From: Niabella agricola | GTDB lineage: Bacteria > Bacteroidota > Bacteroidia > Chitinophagales > Chitinophagaceae | Assembly: GCF_021538615.1 (NCBI RefSeq) | Contig: NZ_JAJHIZ010000003.1 | Location: 3,720,001 to 3,784,000 of the forward strand | Direction of reading: 5' to 3' | Length of the DNA: 64,000 nt | In this document: one piece after another, positions 36,597 to 46,407 of the stretch | How positions within the stretch are numbered: position 1 is the stretch's first letter | Layout of the letters: each line of letters starts with the position of its first letter | Program-made: the position numbers and the translations under genes | The notes under the pieces: generated by a model | The model's database searches: none | What the model was told of the DNA's origin: nothing | Seen by the model: only the letters and a program-made list of their open reading frames with translations

Positions 36597-37757
36597 ATGT
36601 CTGAAACAGAAAGAAGATATCTGCAACAACTCGCCAAAAAAGTACTTGCCGGCAAAGCTTCCGAAGAGGAACAACTGTTCCTGGAGGAATACTATAATGT
36701 TTTTGAAAAACAACCGGGAATAGAACAGGAATTGAACAGCGGGGAGCTGGAATCGCTGCAGCAGCTGCTACTGAAGCGCATTCACCGCCGCATGGATGTG
36801 TACGAAATACCCCGCCGGCCGGTATTCCGGGGTTGGCGCCGGCTGGCCGTTGCCGCTTCTTTCCTGTTGGTGGCAGGTGTGACCTTATTGTTCGTGGTTC
36901 GTAAACAATCCAGGCCAGGTATTGCCCGGCAGGAACCTGCAATAACGGATGTTTTGCCAGGAGGAAACAAAGCCATTTTAACCCTGGATGACGGCTCGAC
37001 GATTGTGCTGGATGAAATGAAAAAGGATTCACTGGTGCGGCAAGGCGCCATGCAGGTAAGCAAAAGCGCAGACGGGCTGCTGATCTATTCCGTTGCGGGC
37101 AACGCGTCTTCAGCAGAAGCTGTTCGTTACAATACGGTGACCACTCCACGGGGTGGGCAATACCAGGTAGCGCTGCCCGATGGCTCCCGTGTATGGCTGA
37201 ATGCGGCATCTTCCATCCGGTTTCCTACGCGGTTTGAACAAAACCAGCGGAATGTTTCCATTACCGGTGAAGTTTATTTTGAAGTAGCGCATAAGCCTAC
37301 ACAGCCGTTTGTGGTTACTGCGGGTGCAACCACCGTTCAGGTGCTGGGCACCCATTTTAATATAAAGGCATATTCCGATGAAGGAATTATGAAAACTACG
37401 CTGGCCGAGGGATCGGTGAAGATTGCAAACGCCGGCAAAACCGTGGTTTTGAAACCCGGGGAGCAGTTACAGGCGGGCGGTTCATTGTTTAAAGTAGTGC
37501 AGCAGGTAGATGTGGATGCGGAGCTGGCCTGGAAAAACGGGCTGTTCTACTTTAAAAATGATGGCATTGAAACTGTAATGAAACAAGTGGAACGATGGTA
37601 TAATGTAGATGTGCAGTATAATGGTGCAATACCCGCCAAGCAATTTACGGGTACGATACCCCGTTCCGTTACCCTTTCAGAACTGATGGAGATGTTGAGC
37701 TTCTATGATGATATGAAATGCATCATAAAAGGAAATACCATCATCATTCAGCGTTAG
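36597..37757 (+). CDS. FecR-type anti-sigma factor (locus C)
   Basis: A 386-residue inner-membrane anti-sigma factor. The cytoplasmic N-terminal ~80 residues contain the acidic helical sigma-binding segment (SEEEQLFLEEYYNVFEK). The membrane helix is LAVAASFLLVAGVTLLFVV (~82-100). The periplasmic FecR domain shows TPRGGQYQVALPDGSRVWLNAA, ITGEVYFEVAHKPTQPFVV and LGTHFNIKAYSDEG, followed by DUF4974 (FKNDGIETVMKQVERWYNV to the end). It should couple to the STN domain of the SusC encoded downstream. Confidence 0.92.
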   Translation: MSETERRYLQQLAKKVLAGKASEEEQLFLEEYYNVFEKQPGIEQELNSGELESLQQLLLKRIHRRMDVYEIPRRPVFRGWRRLAVAASFLLVAGVTLLFVVRKQSRPGIARQEPAITDVLPGGNKAILTLDDGSTIVLDEMKKDSLVRQGAMQVSKSADGLLIYSVAGNASSAEAVRYNTVTTPRGGQYQVALPDGSRVWLNAASSIRFPTRFEQNQRNVSITGEVYFEVAHKPTQPFVVTAGATTVQVLGTHFNIKAYSDEGIMKTTLAEGSVKIANAGKTVVLKPGEQLQAGGSLFKVVQQVDVDAELAWKNGLFYFKNDGIETVMKQVERWYNVDVQYNGAIPAKQFTGTIPRSVTLSELMEMLSFYDDMKCIIKGNTIIIQR

Positions 37758-37915
37758 CAAAAGAACCAAGCTGATTTTTTTAACAATTAAAAATGTACAG
37801 GTAAAGGCGAAGCAAAAACCGGGAAGTGATTGGACCCATCTCCCCGGTCAGAAGGAGCTGTAAAATGACATTGAAATTTTAAACCCCTTACATATTATCT
37901 AACAATTGCAAAAGT

Positions 37916-40900
37916 ATGATTTCTAAATTAAAAAGGAAACATCCGGCATCGCCGTGTAGTTCCTCTATTGTCCTTGCTATGAAATTAACGGCTTTTTTTC
38001 TGATTGCTGCCGTGCTGCAGGTAAGCGCAAATGGCTATGGTCAGCAATTAACAATCAACGAAAAAAACATTCCGGTAGTGCGGTTGCTGCAGATTATAGA
38101 AAAGCAAAGCCGGTATCATTTTTTGTATGACAATCTTCAGCTAAAGGATATCACGGTAAACCGCATCAGCGTAAACAGGGCCTCTGTAACAGAAACGCTG
38201 AATGAAAGTTTTAAAGGATTGCCGTTGAGTTATAAAATTATAAAAAATACCATTGTGGTCAAGCGGAATAAAGAACCTGTGGTGCCGCATCGGCCGGAGC
38301 CGGTTCGCATAACAACACCAGCGGGAAAAGTGATTACAGGAAAAGTGGTGAACACCCGCGGGGAGCCCCTCGAAAATGCCAGTGTAACGATCAAGGGAAC
38401 GCAAACGGGTGTGGTTTCTGATGCCAACGGGGTGTTTACAATTGAAGTACCCGACGCCGGAACGGTACTGGTCATTTCTCATGTGGGTTATGAAGACAGG
38501 GAGATCGTTGCAGGTGATCAGAAAACTATTGAAATCGTGTTAAATCCGCAGCAGGCAGCCATGGACGATGTAGTGGTGGTGGCTTATGGCAAGCAAAAAA
38601 AGATCTCGGTAACCGGCGCGATTGCATCTATTTCAACAAAAGAAATCAAGCAAAGTCCTGCTGCAAACCTGGCGGTTACACTGGCGGGCCGTTTGCCAGG
38701 CTTAACAGCATTGCAGCGGAGTGGTGAGCCAGGCAGGGATGCCACCGCATTGTTTTTAAGAGGGATTGGTACATTAAACGGCACTTCACCGATTATTTTG
38801 GTGGACGGCGTGGAACGGGAAATGACGTATATCGATCCCAATGAGGTGGAGAATGTTACGATTTTGAAAGATGCTTCTTCTACAGCACTGTTTGGTGTGC
38901 GTGGTGCAAATGGGGTGATATTGGTTACCACCAAACGAGGTGTTACCAGCAAACCGTCGATTGGATTAACGTATGAATACGGCTTGCAGGGATTCACAAG
39001 ATCGCCTACCATGCTCAATTCTTATGATTGGGCACGATTGAAAAATGAAGCCTGGGCCAATGATAATCCGGGCGTTGATCCGAACGATCCGGTGAACCAG
39101 CCGCCGTATTCGGAATATGCACTCGACCGCTTCCTGTACCAGGAGTATCCCGAGGCCTACCCCAATAATAACTGGCAAAAGATCTTGTTCAACGATTATG
39201 TAGCACAAAAAAGATACAACCTCAACCTGTCCGGCGGAAGCGAATATGTGCAGTATTTTGTAAATGTAGGTTTTCTCGATCAGGGTGGGCAATGGAAAAT
39301 TGATCCCCGTGTTAAGGACTACGACCCGTCCAGTTTTTTGAAGCGGTATAATTTCCGTTCCAATATCGATGCCAAATTAAACAAGGCGGGTACCCTCAGT
39401 ACTTTCCTGAATGCCGCGGGCTATTTTGAAAAAGTGAACGGACCCAATGCCAATACGAATGAGATCTTCCGCCGGACCTATGCGTTCTTCCCGGTCGTGC
39501 TGCCGGGCCCGTTAACACCGTCTGGTGAAGTGCTCATCGGGCCGGGAAACTATAATGAATCGCCCTGGGCCATGATCAACCGGAGCGGTTATCGCCAGGA
39601 AACCCGTAATAATATCACGGCTTCCTGGGGGCTAAAGCAGGATTTTAGTTTTATTACAAAAGGACTTTCGGCCCGGTTTATGGCCTCTTTTGATACCCGC
39701 ACGATTTATGGATTAACAGCGGGAAAAAATTATCAGCGCTGGATACAGATCATCGATCCCAATACACCGAACCATGAAGGTATGGACAGCGTACAGTATA
39801 CAAGGGTGTTACTGGATGCAGAAAACACTCCGTTAAACATTAACAGCGGATCGAACTTTCAATCGTTCTTTAATTTTCAGTTTGCCGTAGATTATAACCG
39901 GGTCTTTAAACAAAAACACGCTTTCACAGGGTTGTTGCTGGCACAGCAGGAAACCCGGGTGCTGCCCAATGACCGTATTCCCTATAACCTCCGGGGCATC
40001 TCTGCCCGTGCTTCCTATGCATACGACAGCAAATACCTCCTGGAATTCAATGCAGGGTACAACGGCTCAGAGCAGTTTGCCAAAGGCCGGCGGTATGGTT
40101 TCTTTCCCACGATTTCGGGGGGCTGGGTAGTGTCAAATGAATCATTCCTGCAGTCCAGCGACCTTATCTCCATGTTAAAATTGAGAGCGTCCTACGGAAA
40201 AGTGGGCAGTGATCGTTTGGGTGGCAGGCGCTTTTTATACCTGGATGATATTCAACGGGTGAGCGGCGGCGGTTTCAGTTCCTCACTGGGGCGCGGAGGC
40301 CTGATCGCCGAAAACTACCTGGGCAATCCCAATATCCAGTGGGAGGTTGCAAAGAAAGCCAACCTGGGACTGGAGCTGGGCTTTTTGAATAACGACCTCA
40401 ACCTGATGGTGGATCTGTTTAATGAACGAAGGGATAATATCCTGATCAGCCGGCAAACCATCCCGATGATCTATGGAATAGAGCCCGGACGCATGGCTCC
40501 GGTGAATATGGGAATTGTGGAAAACAAAGGATATGAGATCGAGGTGAACTATAAAAAAAGCATAAATAAGGACTGGTCTTTTTTATCAAAGTTGAACTTC
40601 AACTTTGCCCGGAACAAAGTGCTGTTTTCAGACGAGCTGCAATTGCCGGGTGACTATGCATTCCGGTACCGGCAAACCGGCTTCCGCTTGGGGCAGGTAT
40701 TCGGATATCAATTGCAGGACGGATATTATAACAGCTATGATGAAATCGCAAGGGAGGGCCTGAACTATGTAGGATATACAGTAAGGCCCGGTGATTTTAA
40801 ATATGCAGATACCAATGGCGACAAAATCATTGATGAGCGGGATATGGTTCCGATTGGGTATTCTGCGATTCCGGAATATACATTGGGAGCGGCTTTCAGC

Positions 40901-41344
40901 ATCACCTACAAAAATTTTGATCTTTCCTTTTTATTCCAGGGCAACCTGAATGTATCTCAGCCGCTTTCGGGTTATGGAACCATGGCGCTTTCAGACTTCC
41001 GGGAACGGCACCTGTATGCATGGACGCCGGAGCGGGCGGCAAATGGCGAAAAGATCCTGTATCCCCGCTTGTCAACCGGTGGCAGCTCCAGCGAGCGGGA
41101 TTATAACGAATTCTTTATTGAGAACCGGAGCTTTGTCCGGTTGAAGAATGCCGAAGTCGGGTACCGGCTGCCGGAGAGATGGATCCGTAAAATAGGAAGC
41201 AGAGAGGTCCGTATTTATGCAAACGGCTTTAATCTGATAACCTGGGATAAAATGCGGACAAAAGATTTTGATCCGGAAGTGGATAACTCGCTCAGTTATC
41301 CGGTGTACCGCATATTTAACACCGGAGTGAATATTACATTTTGA
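37916..41344 (+). CDS. STN-containing SusC receptor (locus C)
   Basis: A 1142-residue TonB-dependent receptor. A basic, long N-terminus (MISKLKRKHPASPCSSSIVL) precedes the hydrophobic signal ending SANGYGQQ, a form common in this family; I keep ATG 37916, though MKLTAFFLIAAV (22 codons in) is possible. STN: ~44-118 (INEKNIPVVRLLQIIEKQS to IIKNTIVVKRN). Regulatory-like domain: ITGKVVNTRGEPLENASVTI (~140-215). TonB box: MDDVVVVAYGKQKKISVTGA. Plug with LFGVRGANGVILVTTKRG. Barrel ends FNTGVNITF. It imports the locus C glycan and signals to FecR. Confidence 0.93.
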   Translation: MISKLKRKHPASPCSSSIVLAMKLTAFFLIAAVLQVSANGYGQQLTINEKNIPVVRLLQIIEKQSRYHFLYDNLQLKDITVNRISVNRASVTETLNESFKGLPLSYKIIKNTIVVKRNKEPVVPHRPEPVRITTPAGKVITGKVVNTRGEPLENASVTIKGTQTGVVSDANGVFTIEVPDAGTVLVISHVGYEDREIVAGDQKTIEIVLNPQQAAMDDVVVVAYGKQKKISVTGAIASISTKEIKQSPAANLAVTLAGRLPGLTALQRSGEPGRDATALFLRGIGTLNGTSPIILVDGVEREMTYIDPNEVENVTILKDASSTALFGVRGANGVILVTTKRGVTSKPSIGLTYEYGLQGFTRSPTMLNSYDWARLKNEAWANDNPGVDPNDPVNQPPYSEYALDRFLYQEYPEAYPNNNWQKILFNDYVAQKRYNLNLSGGSEYVQYFVNVGFLDQGGQWKIDPRVKDYDPSSFLKRYNFRSNIDAKLNKAGTLSTFLNAAGYFEKVNGPNANTNEIFRRTYAFFPVVLPGPLTPSGEVLIGPGNYNESPWAMINRSGYRQETRNNITASWGLKQDFSFITKGLSARFMASFDTRTIYGLTAGKNYQRWIQIIDPNTPNHEGMDSVQYTRVLLDAENTPLNINSGSNFQSFFNFQFAVDYNRVFKQKHAFTGLLLAQQETRVLPNDRIPYNLRGISARASYAYDSKYLLEFNAGYNGSEQFAKGRRYGFFPTISGGWVVSNESFLQSSDLISMLKLRASYGKVGSDRLGGRRFLYLDDIQRVSGGGFSSSLGRGGLIAENYLGNPNIQWEVAKKANLGLELGFLNNDLNLMVDLFNERRDNILISRQTIPMIYGIEPGRMAPVNMGIVENKGYEIEVNYKKSINKDWSFLSKLNFNFARNKVLFSDELQLPGDYAFRYRQTGFRLGQVFGYQLQDGYYNSYDEIAREGLNYVGYTVRPGDFKYADTNGDKIIDERDMVPIGYSAIPEYTLGAAFSITYKNFDLSFLFQGNLNVSQPLSGYGTMALSDFRERHLYAWTPERAANGEKILYPRLSTGGSSSERDYNEFFIENRSFVRLKNAEVGYRLPERWIRKIGSREVRIYANGFNLITWDKMRTKDFDPEVDNSLSYPVYRIFNTGVNITF

Positions 41345-41366
41345 TCATCCTTTTACACAAAACGAA

Positions 41367-43127
41367 ATGAAACAAACAGCACTGAATATATTACTGGGGG
41401 CAATCCTGATGATGGCCGCTTGCCGGAAAGATCCGCTGGACCTGATGCCGGATGGCCGCATCACCATTGAGCAGGTTTTTACCGATGAAATGATGGCCGC
41501 GGAATATGTGAATACAATTTATGCCAACATGCAGCATTATGGCACGGCTTATAATTACTGGACTATGCTGGCCGGATATTCTGATGAAGCTCATGATAAC
41601 GACTTTCCGCTGGATATGGGGCGTGCTCCGTCCCGCTGGTATAATGGTGAGCTGCGCCCCAACTGGAACCCTATGGATATTCCGGCATCCACCGGCTCGT
41701 ATGATCCCACCACAAACGGTTTTTATTACCGGAATGCATGGAAGGGCATCCGTCAGGCGAATGTCTTTTTAGGAAACATTGATAAAACGGTATTTACAAA
41801 TCCCACAACCAAAGCCCGGCTGATTGCGGAAGTTAAAACGCTGCGTGCCTTTTTTTACCTGGAATTAATTAAGATGTATGGAGGCATGCCGGTAGTGGAT
41901 AAACCCTTTACCAGTGATTTTAAATTTGAAACATTGCCGCGGCAATCATTTAAGGAATGTGTTGATTTTATCAAACGAAACTGCGATGAAGCTATTGCAG
42001 AAACAAATTTTCCCTGGCGTATTACAACTGAACCGGAAAGAGGCCGGTTTACCAAGGCCGTAGCGCATGCGGTGCGTTCGCAGGCGCTCCTGTTCAGCGC
42101 CAGCTCGTTGTGGAATCCGGAAGCTGATGCAAGCCGGTGGACCCTGGCGGCGAATGCAATCAAACAATCGCTGGAAGCACTTACAGATGCAGGATATCAG
42201 TTGTACCCGGATTACGAAGTGTATTTTTACGGGCGTTCAGACCTGAGTCCTAACCCCGGCGATAAAGAAACAATCTACGAGATAAAACCCTTCAGAGGTA
42301 CGCCTGAATTCAGCCACCTGATGTTCCGGATGCATGCCATTCCTACATTGGGCGGCGACAAGGCTGGTTGTAGCCCGTCACAGGAACTGGTGGATGCTTA
42401 TGAAATGTCTAACGGCCAGATCCCCATCCTGCGTTACCAGGACGAAGATCACCTGCAGCCGGTGATCAATGCAGCGTCTGGCTACGATGAAAAGCGTCCG
42501 TATGTAAACCGCGACCCCCGGTTTTATGCAACGGTATGGTATAACGATGCCTACTATGGAGACGTAAATGGGAAACCCTATCGTATTCAATCCTATGTAG
42601 GCGGAGCTGATGGGATTTCCAATCTTCAGCAACGCACACATAACGGATACTACCTGCGTAAATTCCGCAATCCCAAGCAACTTGATCCCAACACAGGTAC
42701 CGCATTGTTTAAAAAATACCGCCTGGGTGAGATCTACCTGAACTATGCCGAAGCTGCAAATGAAGCTATGGGGCCGGTAAGTGAGGTTTATGATGCCATA
42801 AACACCGTAAGGGCCCGGGCGAAAATGCCCCAGCTGCCGGGCGGATTAAGCAAGGACGAAATGCGGGAACGCATCCGCAGGGAACGCCGGGTGGAAATGG
42901 CTTTTGAGGAACAAAGGATCTGGGACGTGCGGCGCTGGAAGATCCTGGGTCAAACCGATAAGCTGACAACGGGTATTGAATGGACAAAGACCGGGGAAGG
43001 TCAGTTTGCCGGGAAACGGATCATTGCCGGCAGAAGAAAAAGCTTTACAGATAATTATATGATCATCCCGATCCCAACAAGTGAATTAACACTGATGCCG
43101 CTGTGGGAGCAAAACCCCGGATGGTAA
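41367..43127 (+). CDS. SusD/RagB lipoprotein (locus C)
   Basis: A 586-residue surface lipoprotein. The lipobox is MMAACRKDPLDL, with 'PLDLMPDGRIT' starting the mature protein. SusD features: AAEYVNTIYANMQHYG, EVKTLRAFFYLELIKMYGGMPVVD, KAVAHAVRSQALLFSAS. RagB features: YRLGEIYLNYAEAANEAMG, INTVRARAKMPQLPGG, IRRERRVEMAFEEQRIWDVRRWK and the closing IPIPTSELTLMPLWEQNPGW. It lies 22 bases after the SusC stop. It forms the lid and primary binding site of the locus C importer. Confidence 0.93.
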   Translation: MKQTALNILLGAILMMAACRKDPLDLMPDGRITIEQVFTDEMMAAEYVNTIYANMQHYGTAYNYWTMLAGYSDEAHDNDFPLDMGRAPSRWYNGELRPNWNPMDIPASTGSYDPTTNGFYYRNAWKGIRQANVFLGNIDKTVFTNPTTKARLIAEVKTLRAFFYLELIKMYGGMPVVDKPFTSDFKFETLPRQSFKECVDFIKRNCDEAIAETNFPWRITTEPERGRFTKAVAHAVRSQALLFSASSLWNPEADASRWTLAANAIKQSLEALTDAGYQLYPDYEVYFYGRSDLSPNPGDKETIYEIKPFRGTPEFSHLMFRMHAIPTLGGDKAGCSPSQELVDAYEMSNGQIPILRYQDEDHLQPVINAASGYDEKRPYVNRDPRFYATVWYNDAYYGDVNGKPYRIQSYVGGADGISNLQQRTHNGYYLRKFRNPKQLDPNTGTALFKKYRLGEIYLNYAEAANEAMGPVSEVYDAINTVRARAKMPQLPGGLSKDEMRERIRRERRVEMAFEEQRIWDVRRWKILGQTDKLTTGIEWTKTGEGQFAGKRIIAGRRKSFTDNYMIIPIPTSELTLMPLWEQNPGW

Positions 43128-43208
43128 AACGCGATGCAGGCAGTAATGCCGCGCCATTTAGCAATAGGATCATGTCATGGTTTATGAATCACTTTTTAAA
43201 CAAATCTT

Positions 43209-44174
43209 ATGTCTAAAAATTATATGATAGCAGGAGTGCTGGTTCTCCTGTCCGGTATGGCCGGATCCTGTAAAAAGGATAATAACAAATTGCCGGAGAA
43301 TAATGCGCCCATTCCGCGGATACTAAAATTTGAACCCGAAAATGCGGGACCGGGGGACCAGCTCACCATTAAAGGGCTGAATTTTTCTCCGGATCCAGAA
43401 AAAAATATTGTACGGTTTAATCAAACGGTTGTTGCTGCACAATCGGTGAGCGATACGGCAATTACGGTAGTGGTGCCGGACCTTACTGTAAAATCAGCCG
43501 CCATAACGGTTAGAAGCAATGGAAAGATTTCCAACAGAAGGAATCTCAACCTGGTTCAGATCAAAAAAATTAGCGACGATTTTAACCGGGCGAATGTAGA
43601 CCCGGTAGATAGGACTGTTGTGCCCAACCCTATCGGTGCAAATTGGGAAATCGTAGCCGGCAAGCTGGGTCTGGAAAATAACCGGCTGGCCACACATGCA
43701 GGCGGCCTGGAAACCTACATGCTCTATCGGTCGCCTGAAGTGGATATGAAAGCCGGCAACGATCATTTTTTTAAATTTTCTGCGTCGGTTACCGTCTCTG
43801 GAGGTGGCTCATTTGGAGGTGTGATTTTTAATGCACAGGCAGATAATAAACGGTTTTATCTTTTAAGAACTGCCGGGACACTGGTTCAGTTGCTGAAGAC
43901 CGGCAGTAACGGGCCGGGCGACTGGGCGGCTATCATGATCAATGATCATTTTGAAGGATTTACCGATAATAAGCCCTACCAGGTAACCATTTCTTCTTCC
44001 ACTGCCGGAAAAATTACCATCAGGATCTCGGATCCGGATACAAACGGTGTAATGCTGGAGCGTACGGTAGAGGATGCCAATCCTTACCTTGGAGGCGTAC
44101 CCGGTTTTTATTATTTCGGGCTGGCCAACCCGGTGAATATCTATTTTGATGATTTTTCACTTGAACTGCAGTAA
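43209..44174 (+). CDS. IPT/TIG-domain surface lipoprotein (locus C)
   Basis: A 321-residue lipoprotein (lipobox MAGSCKKDNN). After a short linker comes an IPT/TIG immunoglobulin-like domain (RILKFEPENAGPGDQLTIKG to AAITVRSNGKISN, residues ~36-115). A C-terminal ~190-residue jelly-roll-like domain follows, resembling LamG/CBM sandwiches (ISDDFNRANVD, FKFSASVTVSGGGSFGGVIF, PGFYYFGLANPVNIYFDDFSLEL). It takes the position of SusE/SusF-type glycan-binding proteins after SusD. Architecture differs from the DUF1735 protein of locus B, so the two loci probably bind different glycan features. Glycan specificity unknown. Confidence 0.82.
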   Translation: MSKNYMIAGVLVLLSGMAGSCKKDNNKLPENNAPIPRILKFEPENAGPGDQLTIKGLNFSPDPEKNIVRFNQTVVAAQSVSDTAITVVVPDLTVKSAAITVRSNGKISNRRNLNLVQIKKISDDFNRANVDPVDRTVVPNPIGANWEIVAGKLGLENNRLATHAGGLETYMLYRSPEVDMKAGNDHFFKFSASVTVSGGGSFGGVIFNAQADNKRFYLLRTAGTLVQLLKTGSNGPGDWAAIMINDHFEGFTDNKPYQVTISSSTAGKITIRISDPDTNGVMLERTVEDANPYLGGVPGFYYFGLANPVNIYFDDFSLELQ

Positions 44175-44353
44175 TTGTATACATATAACCGTGAACGATG
44201 TTGACTTTTATAAATGGGTGCCCTGCGGATGAATACAAGGGAAACATTCGGGCCGGGCGGTTTTGAGGATCTGCCTGGTGCTTTGGCTGCGGAGATAAAA
44301 TTCTTTAAAGGCCATGTATAAAAGTGGAACAGGGTTCAATAAAAAAATGTAAG

Positions 44354-45343
44354 ATGAAATCTATTTTTTTGATAGTGGGCTGTATGATTTGGGCAGCCTG
44401 CGGCAGGAAAACAACAACAGTGAATGATTCCGGTACAGGAGGCAGTACCGGAGTGCCGGTCTCTTTGTTTACGGATGCTAATTTTGAAACCGGCCTTTAT
44501 TTAAAGGGTGATGTGAGCGGCGCGCCTTCTGCCGGGATGTCTTTATACCCTTTCGGGCAGAAGGGTAATAAACCGGCCTGGGAGCTGGCGGAATGGGCCA
44601 GTAAATATTTGTTACAACAGAACGGCATGGTGGAAAAAAACGGAGAGAAGCTTTATGAAAATAACGGGAAGCTGCTTTCATTTATGCGCGAGGGTAATAC
44701 GACAAAGATCCGTATGGATGTTAAAGCTTCCGCAGAATATGAGCATCCGCGCAAAAGCGGGGAAGCCTGGCCGCATTTATTATTGGAGCAGGCTTTTTCG
44801 GTAAAGCCCTACCTGAAGCATGTAGATAAGCTCATATTGAATTTTGAAGGCCGTTTAGTGAATTGCAGGCTGGCCATGCCCCAGGGTAGTTTTGATGCGG
44901 GCTTACATACGGCCCAGTTTCAGCTGTTTATAACGCTGCAGAATCTTAACCCTCAATCATCCAGCTATGGAGAACTGGTGTGGTTTGGCGTGCCTTTTTA
45001 CGACTACCGGCACCGGCAGCTGCAGGTGTATGCCGCACAGGATATCGGAAAAGGGGATGCTACCGGAATGTTTATATACAGCCTGGGTACCACGGATTAT
45101 ATGCAAGGCAGTTTTCACGACGCTAACTGGGTAAAGGTGGAAAAGGATCTGAAGCCGCTGATGGTAAAAGCGGTGAACCTTGCAAAGGAGCGGGGGTATC
45201 TTAAAGGAGCCACCCTGGATGATATCCGTATCGGAGGGATGAATATTGGCTGGGAAGTACCGGGCACTTTTGATGCCGGATTTGAATTCAGGGGGTTTGA
45301 CCTGAAGTACCTGCCGCTAAAAGAAGGTAGCGCCGGTAAATAA
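44354..45343 (+). CDS. Unknown lipoprotein X2 (family X)
   Basis: A 329-residue family X protein beginning MKSIFLIVGC with probable lipid site in IWAACGRK, followed by a Gly/Ser/Thr-rich linker. The homologous core (from ~37) shows DANFETG, PAWELAEWASKY (74-85), ASAEYEHPRKSGEAWPHLLL (125-144), GLHTAQFQLFITLQNLNP (183-200), VWFGVPFYDYR (209-219), AQDIGKGDATGMFIYSLG (228-245), GSFHDANWVKVEKD (252-265) and MNIGWEVPGTFDAGFEFRGF (296-315). It is nearest to X1 of locus B. A GTG 10 codons upstream is in frame, but ATG 44354 gives the signal peptide directly. Function unknown; likely surface-exposed or periplasmic and glycan-facing. Confidence 0.8.
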   Translation: MKSIFLIVGCMIWAACGRKTTTVNDSGTGGSTGVPVSLFTDANFETGLYLKGDVSGAPSAGMSLYPFGQKGNKPAWELAEWASKYLLQQNGMVEKNGEKLYENNGKLLSFMREGNTTKIRMDVKASAEYEHPRKSGEAWPHLLLEQAFSVKPYLKHVDKLILNFEGRLVNCRLAMPQGSFDAGLHTAQFQLFITLQNLNPQSSSYGELVWFGVPFYDYRHRQLQVYAAQDIGKGDATGMFIYSLGTTDYMQGSFHDANWVKVEKDLKPLMVKAVNLAKERGYLKGATLDDIRIGGMNIGWEVPGTFDAGFEFRGFDLKYLPLKEGSAGK

Positions 45344-45378
45344 TCGCATGCGGAAAATGATCAGATAAAAAAACAGGT

Positions 45379-46407
45379 ATGAAACAGAAAAACAAAAAAA
45401 AGCTACTTCCGTTTTTTGCCCTTATGCTGCTGATCGGTGCATGCACTCGGGAGGGTTCCTTTGATGCGGTAAATGGTGGGGCACAGGCAATGCTGACTGC
45501 GCCTAAAGGTAAAATTGGTCAGGCAACGGCATCCGGTATCGGATTGCTTACGGACAAGGCATTTCAGCAGGGGTTTAACGTACTGCACCCGGGCTCTGGT
45601 GCACTGCAAGGCACGCTGCAATACCCGGACGGGGTTACAGCACCCAAATGGAACCTGGCGCAGTGGTACAGCAGTTCGAGTATCTATGGTGCAGCACCGG
45701 TGGCGCTTGGCTCCGGGTCTTACCGTTTTGCCAATGCAGATAAAGCCGTTACCATTGGTCCTGCATCCTCAACGGATAGAAATCTTGTTTTTGCAATCAA
45801 CGGGCAGAACGAATTTGGGAATAGTTACCGTACGGCTTCCCAGCCCTTCCCGCACCTCTTAGCCGATCAGCGGATTGCTGATCCTGATGGCTGGCTGGGG
45901 ACAGCAACCCCTTTCCTGGGAGGTTTGGATAGCATGGTTTTCAATATAGATGCCCTGTTGCAATACCATGCACGCAATCAAAAAACGGGTTATGATCCCT
46001 CCATTCATGCCTTGCAGTATAGCTGCAGCTTTCTCATACAGAACTTACGCGCAGGAAACCCGGGTTATGGTAAATCCATGTATTTTTTGGTGATGTTGTT
46101 TGATGACCGGTATGCTTTACCCGGCCTGGCCATTAACGAAGATATTTTCAGCGGGCGGCTTATTTACGACGTTGGCATTGCTCCATTTACCGGCACCGGA
46201 CTTATACAAGGTCAATGGAAGAACATTCACGGAAACCTGTTGCCCTATATAAAGCAGGCGTTGACCGAAGCCTGGAACCGGGGATATCTTCTGGAATCAC
46301 AAAACTATAACGACTACAAACTGTCCCTGTTTACGATGGGATTTGAATGTACCGGTTTAAATATAGGAACCATGCAAACAAAAAACCTGGATCTTGTTGC
46401 CTTCTGA
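45379..46407 (+). CDS. Unknown lipoprotein X3 (divergent family X)
   Basis: A 342-residue lipoprotein (lipobox LLIGACTREG, Cys22). It is the most divergent member of family X. Corresponding landmarks: DKAFQQGF (59-66), APKWNLAQWYS (88-98), QPFPHLLADQ (155-164), DPSIHALQYSCSFLIQNLRA (206-225), MYFLVMLFDDRY (234-245) and the tail FTMGFECTGLNIGTMQTKNL. The HTAQ core of the others is HALQ here, and the FHDxxW and GWExPGTFD motifs are lost or altered. If the family is enzymatic, X3 may be a non-catalytic, binding version. It follows X2 by 35 bases. Confidence 0.72.
   Translation: MKQKNKKKLLPFFALMLLIGACTREGSFDAVNGGAQAMLTAPKGKIGQATASGIGLLTDKAFQQGFNVLHPGSGALQGTLQYPDGVTAPKWNLAQWYSSSSIYGAAPVALGSGSYRFANADKAVTIGPASSTDRNLVFAINGQNEFGNSYRTASQPFPHLLADQRIADPDGWLGTATPFLGGLDSMVFNIDALLQYHARNQKTGYDPSIHALQYSCSFLIQNLRAGNPGYGKSMYFLVMLFDDRYALPGLAINEDIFSGRLIYDVGIAPFTGTGLIQGQWKNIHGNLLPYIKQALTEAWNRGYLLESQNYNDYKLSLFTMGFECTGLNIGTMQTKNLDLVAF

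Noticed and set aside
36481..37209. A 242-codon minus-strand frame across the sigma/FecR junction of locus C
   Set aside because: Overlaps the ends of two well-supported genes and has a Pro/His/Cys-rich, non-protein-like composition.
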